64,000 nt of DNA from Silvania confinis (GTDB lineage Bacteria; Pseudomonadota; Gammaproteobacteria; Enterobacterales; Enterobacteriaceae): NCBI RefSeq assembly GCF_025564085.1, contig NZ_JAMGZJ010000066.1, positions 1 to 64,000 of the forward strand, in the 5' to 3' direction. Positions 57,446-64,000 of this stretch are shown piece after piece. The stretch's first letter is position 1. Every line of letters starts with the position of its first letter. The notes under the pieces are model-generated. The model searched no databases and was not told the origin of the DNA. It saw only the letters and a program-made list of their open reading frames with translations. A program made the position numbers and the translations under genes.

Positions 57446-60400
57446 CTATGCCGTCCAGCTATTCGACACCACTTCCGCCTGCTTCAGGATCAGCTCTACC
57501 GCACCTGCGGTTTTATCCGGTGGATATTTGTATTTGCGCAGCGTCTGGCGCACCAGAATACGAAGCCGCGCACGCACGCTTTCACGTACCTGCCAGTCTA
57601 CGGTAGTGGATTTACGCAGCTGTCGAGTGACCTCAATAGCCAGCTTTCTGAGCGTTTCATCGCCCAGTTCTCGGACTGCACTTTCGTTTTCCGCCAGTGC
57701 ATCATAGAAAGCGATTTCATCCGGGTTTAAGCTCAGCGCATCATCGCGCGCCATCGCTTCCTGGAACGCTTTCGCCATCTGGATCAGCTCTTCAATCACC
57801 TGCGCGGTTTCAATGGCGCGGTTATTGTATTTCAGCAGCACGGCTTTCAGGCGATCGGAGTATTTCTTTTGCTGCACCACGTTATTACCAGAACGGGCAT
57901 GAATGCCGTCATTGAGCAGTTTTTCCAGCAGTTCTACCGCCAGATTACGCTGTGGCATTTCCCTCACTTCTTCCAGGAATTCATCGGACAACAAACCGAT
58001 GTTCGGTTTATCCAACCCTGCAAGGGCAAACACATCCTCAACGCCTGTAGCGACAACCGCGTTATCGAGGATCTTACTCAAGAGGGAGTTTTTCTCTGAC
58101 TGGCTAAATTTTGCCTTAGGATCAAGTTTGATAAGCCCCACTCTAACCGCCGAAAGGAACGCGAACTCCTCCTGTAAGGGTTCAGCTTCATCAAGGGTGT
58201 TACAGAGCGACCAGGCTTTTCTCATCGCCAGCGAAACATCGAGGTAACGCTTTTTACCGTCATCCAGACCTAGAATGTAGTTCACGGCATCGCGTAAAAA
58301 CGCTAATGGATCGCGAGAAAAGCCTTCGTAGCTAAAGCCTGGTTTTCCTGCTGACGGCGCGAACATCCCGTGAATGACATCGATTTTTTCCAACAGAATG
58401 GCGAAAGCTTCCCGGGCATCCACGGTGGTCTGCCCTTTCCCTTTTGAGTCGGTATAGGTTTTCAGCGCCTGCTTCAGCTCGTTTGCAATGCCGATGTAAT
58501 CCACCACCAGCCCGCCAGGCTTATCGCGGAACACGCGGTTAACGCGCGCAATGGCCTGCATCAGGTTATGGCCGCGCATCGGCTTGTCGATATACATGGT
58601 GTGGCAGCACGGTGCATCAAACCCTGTCAGCCACATATCACGGACGATCACCAGCTTCAGCGGATCGTTCAAATCTTTAAAGCGGGCTTCAAGACACTTT
58701 TTGGTCTGCTTGTTGTAGATGTGCGGCTGGAGATGGTCTTTATCTGATGCCGAGCCGGTCATAATGACTTTGATAGCGCCTTGTTCAACATCCGTGCTGT
58801 GCCAGTCCGGGCGGATCTCTGTGATGGCATCGTAAAGCTTCACGCAGATATCACGGCTCATGGCGACAATCATCGCCTTGCCGTTCATGGCCGCATTGCG
58901 TGTTTCAAAGTGCTGAACCAGATCGGCGGCAACCTGTTTGATACGCGGCTCTGAACCTACCAGCTTTTCCAGACGGCTCCAGTCACCTTTGGTTTTCTCT
59001 TGCTGGTCCGTCTCTTCATCTTCCACCAGCTCATCCACCTGGTCGGAGAGCGTTTCCAGCTCTTCATGATTCAGGTCGAGCTTTGCCAGTCGGGATTCGT
59101 AGTAAATCGGCACCGTCGCGCCGTCATCCACCGCATCCTGTATGTCGTAGATAGAGACATAATCACCGAATACGGCACGGGTATCTTTATCTTCAGAGGC
59201 AATTGGCGTACCGGTAAAGCCCATAAACGACGCATTCGGCAGCGCATCGCGCATGTGTTTGGCGTAACCGTATTTATAGACGCCAGTTTGTCTGTCCAGC
59301 GTGGCGCTCAGGCCATACTGGCTGCGGTGTGCTTCATCGGAAATCACCACGATGTTGCTGCGTGAGTTAAGTGCCGGATGGCTCTGCTCGCTGTCCAGCG
59401 GCGCAAACTTTTGCACGGTGGTAAAGATGATACCGCCGGATTCACGCGCATTGAGCAGTTCGCGCAGCTCATCGCGGTCGTTGGCCTGTAAAGGCGTTTG
59501 CTTCAGCAGATCCTGCGCCTGGCAGAAAGTGGCGTAGAGCTGCCCATCCAAATCGTTACGGTCGGTTACCACCACGATGGTCGGATTGTTCATCTCTGCC
59601 TGTTGCAGCAGCTTTCCGGCGTAGCAGCACATGGAGATACTTTTGCCAGAACCCTGGGTATGCCACACCACGCCTGCTTTTTTACTGCCGGGGGTAATGT
59701 TGCTGCGCAGCGGCAGATGTTTGCCGGTAGACGCCACAATCGTGGCCGCAACCGCCTCACGCACCGCGTGGAACTGATGGTAAGCGGCAATCTTCTTGAT
59801 CAGCCGTTTGCCGTCAGACTCAAACAGAACAAAGTAGCGAATGTAATCGAGAAGAAGCGCACGGTTAAAGAAGCCCTTCACGACGGTTTGCAACTGCCAG
59901 TCAAACTGTGGCTTATCGTCTTCGTTAGCGACGGTTTTCCACGGCAGGAAACGCTCTTCATCGGCAGTCAGCGAGCCGATACGGGCATTTTGCCCATCGC
60001 TCACCACCAGCGCTTCGTTGCAAATAAACAGGTCGCTGAGTTCGTTTTTATAGGTCTGCAGCTGGTTAAACGCAGCCCAGATATCGGCATTGGCATCAAT
60101 CGGGCTTTTTAGCTCAATCACCGCCACCGGCAGGCCGTTGATATAACCAATGATATCCGGACGACGAACCTGTTTTATCCCCTGAATCGCCACCTGGTTC
60201 ACGACCGTAAAGCGATTATTGCCGGGATGGTTAAAATCCATCAGCAGCGCTTTATCATGAACAGTCTTATCTTCACGCTTGTACTCAACGGGTACACCGT
60301 CGAGCAGCAGATGGTGGAAGGCCTTATTGCTGACGACCAGGTCCGGGCTTTGGGCATGGGCGACACGGAGTATCACCTCTTCCAGCACGGAAACAGGGAG

Positions 60401-60577
60401 ATGGGGATTAATGGTTTGCAGCTGTTCCAGCATCACCGGGCGCAGAAACACATCATGAAATGAGGCACGCAGCGGGTTGTCGCCATCCGGCGCGATATCC
60501 GGCCCGTGCAGCACTTCCCAGTCCTGTTCAGCAAACCATTTCAGGCATTGCTGCTCTAAATCGTCTTCGCTCAGCAT
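57446..60577 (-). CDS. hsdR: Type I restriction enzyme subunit R (HsdR)
   Basis: The motor and nuclease subunit, 1043 residues. The N-terminal PD-(D/E)xK nuclease appears as [14 protein letters not shown] (about 155-170). The translocase has Walker A QGSGKS in [14 protein letters not shown], the DEAHRSQYG box, TGTPI, and motif VI-like [16 protein letters not shown]. With HsdM and HsdS it cuts unmodified DNA far from the recognition site. It starts 1 bp inside the preceding DUF4268 gene. All expected motifs are present, so it should be active. Confidence 0.95.
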   Translation of the reverse strand: MLSEDDLEQQCLKWFAEQDWEVLHGPDIAPDGDNPLRASFHDVFLRPVMLEQLQTINPHLPVSVLEEVILRVAHAQSPDLVVSNKAFHHLLLDGVPVEYKREDKTVHDKALLMDFNHPGNNRFTVVNQVAIQGIKQVRRPDIIGYINGLPVAVIELKSPIDANADIWAAFNQLQTYKNELSDLFICNEALVVSDGQNARIGSLTADEERFLPWKTVANEDDKPQFDWQLQTVVKGFFNRALLLDYIRYFVLFESDGKRLIKKIAAYHQFHAVREAVAATIVASTGKHLPLRSNITPGSKKAGVVWHTQGSGKSISMCCYAGKLLQQAEMNNPTIVVVTDRNDLDGQLYATFCQAQDLLKQTPLQANDRDELRELLNARESGGIIFTTVQKFAPLDSEQSHPALNSRSNIVVISDEAHRSQYGLSATLDRQTGVYKYGYAKHMRDALPNASFMGFTGTPIASEDKDTRAVFGDYVSIYDIQDAVDDGATVPIYYESRLAKLDLNHEELETLSDQVDELVEDEETDQQEKTKGDWSRLEKLVGSEPRIKQVAADLVQHFETRNAAMNGKAMIVAMSRDICVKLYDAITEIRPDWHSTDVEQGAIKVIMTGSASDKDHLQPHIYNKQTKKCLEARFKDLNDPLKLVIVRDMWLTGFDAPCCHTMYIDKPMRGHNLMQAIARVNRVFRDKPGGLVVDYIGIANELKQALKTYTDSKGKGQTTVDAREAFAILLEKIDVIHGMFAPSAGKPGFSYEGFSRDPLAFLRDAVNYILGLDDGKKRYLDVSLAMRKAWSLCNTLDEAEPLQEEFAFLSAVRVGLIKLDPKAKFSQSEKNSLLSKILDNAVVATGVEDVFALAGLDKPNIGLLSDEFLEEVREMPQRNLAVELLEKLLNDGIHARSGNNVVQQKKYSDRLKAVLLKYNNRAIETAQVIEELIQMAKAFQEAMARDDALSLNPDEIAFYDALAENESAVRELGDETLRKLAIEVTRQLRKSTTVDWQVRESVRARLRILVRQTLRKYKYPPDKTAGAVELILKQAEVVSNSWTA

Positions 60578-61752
60578 TACTCTTCCTCGGTGATCATACC
60601 GGTCTGTTTCAGCTCAATCGCCAGTTCCAGCAGGCTCGGGCGGATCGCTTTTTCCAGACGGCTCATGCTATCCATCATCCAGTCGATAATGGCAGGCCAG
60701 ACCTCTTTATTGCCGCCATCAAACGCCTTTGAACAGACGATCTGGCAGCTTTTTCGCTCTGGCAGTAAACGCCAGTCGAGCGGCTCGCCAAAAAGCGATT
60801 CAATGTGCGTTTTACGTTCCTGAAGGCGTTCAAATAACCAGGTGTTTTCCAGCGCATCCCCGCGCGAAATATTGAGCTGCACGCGAGCATCTTTCTGGGA
60901 AAAGATCAGTTCAAAGGGCACGCCGCTGACCCCCGATCCGGCGGCCAGCCAGTGATCGGTTGAGGGAGCGCGGTTATTAAACAGTGAGCAGGGGCTGGTT
61001 CGGAATTTTTCCAGCGCCATCGTCCAAAAATCGCGGCGCAGATAATGGCGCTGCTGCAGTTCGCTACTGCTGGAGGTGGACTGCTCTTCCGCCTCTTTTT
61101 GCGCCATGCCGATCATGTAAGACTCCGCTTCCGGGGTAGGGATAACTTGGCGGATATCGACAAACACGTCTTCACCGAAACGGTAGGGGGTTACTTTGAA
61201 GCACTGCGCCCGGATACCAAACTGCATCAGCCACAGCGCGGTATTGGTGACCTCTTTGCGGAAATTAGCCGCAACCATGATGACGCGCTGGGTGCCTTTG
61301 CGGTTGAGCACCCCTTCTTTCAGGCTTTCCCAGCCCATAAATTCGGCGATGACGTCTGCCGCCTGGCGGTTCTCGTTGGGATCGTACTGATCAAGATAGA
61401 GCTGGAAGATCTCCACCACGCTTTCCTGACGGAGATTGGCACAGTAGCCGGCGTATTTCAGCGCTTGCCACACCACGTCGCGCCCGGAATCATCGAGCTT
61501 GTTCTCAATGATGACCAGGTTGCCTTTTTTATCGAGCGCCAGGAGATCGAGGCGCTCTTTGGTGTCGTCAAAGCCGGCGAACTCTTTCTGGATAATCAGC
61601 AGTTCGTCTTCTTTGTCGTCTTTTTTGGTCAGCGTCTGCGGATTTTTCGCCAGCCACTCCTGCAAATGATCGCGCTCGCGAAAGCCGAGGCTGCTGAACG
61701 ACACTTCTTGCAGGGAGTGCAGGCTGTTGGTCGGCGTATCGACTTTATACAT
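60577..61752 (-). CDS. NucS-like nuclease with DUF4268, within the type I R-M operon
   Basis: A 391-residue protein. The N-terminal region (about 25-130) has the PD-(D/E)xK core [20 protein letters not shown] with Asp69, Glu83 and Lys85, as in NucS/endonuclease-like domains. After it comes [23 protein letters not shown] sequence and a C-terminal DUF4268 domain (about 235-380, [20 protein letters not shown]). It is not a standard subunit of type I enzymes. Overlaps of 8 bp with hsdS and 1 bp with hsdR show that it is made with the R-M subunits. A second nuclease activity or a control role for the complex is possible. Confidence 0.8.
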   Translation of the reverse strand: MYKVDTPTNSLHSLQEVSFSSLGFRERDHLQEWLAKNPQTLTKKDDKEDELLIIQKEFAGFDDTKERLDLLALDKKGNLVIIENKLDDSGRDVVWQALKYAGYCANLRQESVVEIFQLYLDQYDPNENRQAADVIAEFMGWESLKEGVLNRKGTQRVIMVAANFRKEVTNTALWLMQFGIRAQCFKVTPYRFGEDVFVDIRQVIPTPEAESYMIGMAQKEAEEQSTSSSSELQQRHYLRRDFWTMALEKFRTSPCSLFNNRAPSTDHWLAAGSGVSGVPFELIFSQKDARVQLNISRGDALENTWLFERLQERKTHIESLFGEPLDWRLLPERKSCQIVCSKAFDGGNKEVWPAIIDWMMDSMSRLEKAIRPSLLELAIELKQTGMITEEE

Positions 61753-63085
61753 TTTCCGCCTCGCTTACCGCCTGCTCGGCTTCCGGCAGAGTGATTTCGC
61801 CGGAGAGGAGTTTGGGGAGAAGGGTGTCGCGGAGTGTAGTCAACGTTGCTGTTGATAAATTATTTTTTTGAATCATATTCCTGATAGCCGAAATATGATT
61901 ATTGAATTTATTCAGAATGGAATGAATCGGTTTCAATACTTCTAGTCGATAGACATTATCTCGGTTTAATCCAGGCACTGCCGCATCAGTGTTCATACTT
62001 GAAAGATTTAACGTTTTCATAAGGTAATATAGATAACTTAGTGGAACCCCATCTTTATTAGAAACGTAATAAACGGTATCAATTGGATGAAATTTTCCAT
62101 CCTCCCAATACAGAGTACCGATAGAACCTTTTCTTCCAACTATAATACTTGGACCTTCAACGAGATAACTGATGTGTGAGCCAGTGATGCCACCTGAACC
62201 ATAGACTGAATAAGGTCCTTCTATACGCTCTGTCTTTTTAAGCGATTTTCCGTAATGAAGTGTTGCGATATTAGACAATCGCTGTGAACTCCATCCCTCT
62301 GGAATATCCCCTAACTCACTATCCTGCATAACATACGGAAACAGCTCTGCCGTGGCTTTTAACTCGGCATATTGCTCAGGGTGTTCATGCTCAAATACCG
62401 CCAGCGCATCATTATCTTTCCCGGAAATCGCCGTCATAGCTGCAAGCGTCGCATCTTCCGGCGAACCGCCCGCCTCCAGCACTGCCATTTTGGCTTTTAC
62501 CGGTTCAAAATCGACAAACCAGCTTTTGAAAAGGGCTTGAGAAATATTTTCCAAAGTATTATTTATGACTAGAGAAATGTTGATTTTATCCTCAATGCCA
62601 TTTAATAAATTAGTTAATTCTAACCGTTCATCCGTTAATTCTGGCAGGTTGAATTTAAAAAAATCCTCTCTTGAAAGCCCAAGATTGGTAGTTCCGGTGG
62701 CATGTGCTCGACAGTATTCTCTATACTGAGGAGTTCTAAGTAACCAGTAAAAATAATCTTTATTGAAATCTTCTTTAAAAATTAACTTCACTGTATCTTG
62801 GGTTAAGCGCCCGCATGGTATAAATGAAGGAACTTTAGCTATTGATCCAAGCAAATCTCCGCTTTGTGTTACATCCTTCAATGAAACATAAAGATCATTT
62901 GGATAAACCAACAATTTTTCTGGAGAATCCCCTCCATATGTTTTCAATTTCTCCTCTCGAAAACCGCCATTCCTACCAATACTTCCTAACCCGAGGAGAA
63001 ATGGGCCTGGTTGATCAAGCAAAGCGCTTTTATAGGTTGTTCCTCGTTGAAGTTCAACCAGTTCCCCGATAGCCTTAAAACTCAT
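61745..63085 (-). CDS. hsdS: Type I restriction enzyme specificity subunit (HsdS)
   Basis: A 446-residue DNA-recognition subunit with two target-recognition domains (about 1-150 and 235-375), each followed by a helical spacer ([20 protein letters not shown], and later [20 protein letters not shown]). The central conserved region contains [20 protein letters not shown], a hallmark of HsdS. Base composition falls in the recognition domains (61.9-62.3 and 62.5-63.0 kb), as is common because these are swapped by recombination. The start overlaps the hsdM stop by 11 bp. Confidence 0.93.
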   Translation of the reverse strand: MSFKAIGELVELQRGTTYKSALLDQPGPFLLGLGSIGRNGGFREEKLKTYGGDSPEKLLVYPNDLYVSLKDVTQSGDLLGSIAKVPSFIPCGRLTQDTVKLIFKEDFNKDYFYWLLRTPQYREYCRAHATGTTNLGLSREDFFKFNLPELTDERLELTNLLNGIEDKINISLVINNTLENISQALFKSWFVDFEPVKAKMAVLEAGGSPEDATLAAMTAISGKDNDALAVFEHEHPEQYAELKATAELFPYVMQDSELGDIPEGWSSQRLSNIATLHYGKSLKKTERIEGPYSVYGSGGITGSHISYLVEGPSIIVGRKGSIGTLYWEDGKFHPIDTVYYVSNKDGVPLSYLYYLMKTLNLSSMNTDAAVPGLNRDNVYRLEVLKPIHSILNKFNNHISAIRNMIQKNNLSTATLTTLRDTLLPKLLSGEITLPEAEQAVSEAENV

Positions 63086-64000
63086 AACCCAGCCCCCCCA
63101 GATTCGCCTTAATCTGCGCTTCCAGCTTCGCGCTCTCTTCCAGCTGATCTTTGAGCTGCGCGGTCAGTCGTGTCATCTTCTCGGCAAACGGCTCATCATC
63201 TTCTTCCTGCTCAGCGGCACCCACATAGCGCCCTGGGGTCAGCACAAAGTCGTGTTTCTGGATATCTTCCAGCATTGCGGAGAAGCAGAATCCTGCTTCG
63301 TCTTCGTAGTCTTTATCCGCCTGCCAGGCGTGGAAGGTATCGGCGATTTTGGCGATATCTTCGCGGCTGAAATCACGCAGCACGCGGTCTTTCATAAAGC
63401 CAATCTGGCGAGCATCGATAAAAAGTACTTCACCTTTGCGGTGCGCTTTGCCGCTACTGCCGGTTTTGTCTTTGGTCAGGAACCAGATACAGGCCGGGAT
63501 TTGGGTATTGGTAAACAACTGGCCTGGCAGCGCGACCATACACTCGACCAGATCGGCTTCGATCAGGTTGCGGCGGATCTCGCCTTCGTTGTTAGTGTTG
63601 GAACTCATCGAGCCGTTGGCCAGCAACAGCGCCATCGAGCCTTTTGGGGCCAGGTGGTGGATCATGTGCTGCATCCACGCAAAGTTGGCGTTGCCCTGCG
63701 GCGGCGTGCCGTACTTCCAGCGCACGTCTTTTTCCAGCTTCGCGTTCCACCACTCCTTCATGTTGAACGGCGGGTTAGCCATCACGAAGTCGGCGCGCAG
63801 GTCCGGGTGCTGATCGTCCAGCAGCGTATCGGCATTTTTCGCACCGAAGTTAAAGTCGATGCCACGGATCGCCATGTTCATCGCCGCCAGTTTCCAGGTG
63901 GTCGGGTTGGATTCCTGGCCGTAAACGGAGATTTTCTGTTTCTGCTCAGCAGCGTTGTACTGCTTCTCACCGGCATGCTCTTCAATAAAGCGGTCGCTGG
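63075..64000 (-). CDS. hsdM: Type I restriction enzyme methylase subunit (HsdM), 5' part beyond the window
   Basis: An N6-adenine methyltransferase, C-terminal part of about 308 residues. The frame stays open through the right edge with family sequence ([31 protein letters not shown]). The catalytic motif IV is NPPFN in [31 protein letters not shown] and [10 protein letters not shown] follow as usual. The C-terminus is a coiled-coil-like [20 protein letters not shown] that contacts HsdS. It is the first known gene of the leftward hsdM-hsdS-nuclease-hsdR operon; promoter and start lie beyond 64000. Confidence 0.95.
   Translation of the reverse strand, partial: SDRFIEEHAGEKQYNAAEQKQKISVYGQESNPTTWKLAAMNMAIRGIDFNFGAKNADTLLDDQHPDLRADFVMANPPFNMKEWWNAKLEKDVRWKYGTPPQGNANFAWMQHMIHHLAPKGSMALLLANGSMSSNTNNEGEIRRNLIEADLVECMVALPGQLFTNTQIPACIWFLTKDKTGSSGKAHRKGEVLFIDARQIGFMKDRVLRDFSREDIAKIADTFHAWQADKDYEDEAGFCFSAMLEDIQKHDFVLTPGRYVGAAEQEEDDEPFAEKMTRLTAQLKDQLEESAKLEAQIKANLGGLGYEF

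Overview
The window looks like the chromosome of a member of the Enterobacteriaceae close to Enterobacter, Lelliottia, Leclercia or Citrobacter. It carries mmuPM, ydiK, paoABCD and yjhX in recognisable enterobacterial form, REP-type repeats and GC-rich coding DNA with AT-rich patches. The species cannot be fixed from this sequence. No rRNA, tRNA or CRISPR array was found.

Layout. 1-340: tail of a transposase and IS end, then three 67-bp tandem repeats. 0.4-11.8 kb: S-methylmethionine use (mmuM, mmuP) under a MetJ box array, a Bcr/CflA efflux pump, ydiK, a membrane diguanylate cyclase, GNAT, DUF1294, NUDIX and DUF2164 proteins, an orphan sulfatase-maturase-like radical SAM protein, and an AT-rich patch with a DUF1493 gene. 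11.9-17.3 kb: periplasmic aldehyde oxidoreductase paoABC, its chaperone paoD and a MocA-like cytidylyltransferase in one overlapping operon. 17.3-23.0 kb: a two-component system flanked by exported hydrolases, a cupin and an exported carboxymuconolactone-decarboxylase-like protein. Three similar sites at one fixed distance from their -10 boxes tie this block into one probable regulon. 23.1-27.6 kb: a sugar-acid cluster (GntR/FCD regulator, MFS transporter, SDR, RspA/ManD-like enolase). 27.6-33.0 kb: a possible CRP-linked small RNA, a second diguanylate cyclase, two aldo/keto reductases, a LysR regulator with paired operators, DUF1471 and a SoxS/RamA-like regulator.

33.0-51.2 kb: an 18-kb operon read leftwards, with a TolC-like outer-membrane protein, LapB-type ABC exporter, HlyD-type adaptor, a 3549-residue Bap-like adhesin, and a TPR-sulfotransferase whose start overlaps the adhesin stop. 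The arrangement suggests a surface adhesin that is sulfated before export, by analogy with RaxST/RaxX of Xanthomonas. This is the strongest candidate for an undescribed system in the window.

52.0-64.0 kb: a variable region. It holds the toiL leader and yjhX (topAI) without the yjhQ antitoxin, followed by yjhP with an internal deletion. Next come a GIY-YIG protein, a 1012-residue UvrD helicase with a nuclease-like insert and zinc fingers, and a type I restriction-modification operon (hsdM, running off the right edge, then hsdS, a NucS-like/DUF4268 nuclease and hsdR). This reads as a defence island.
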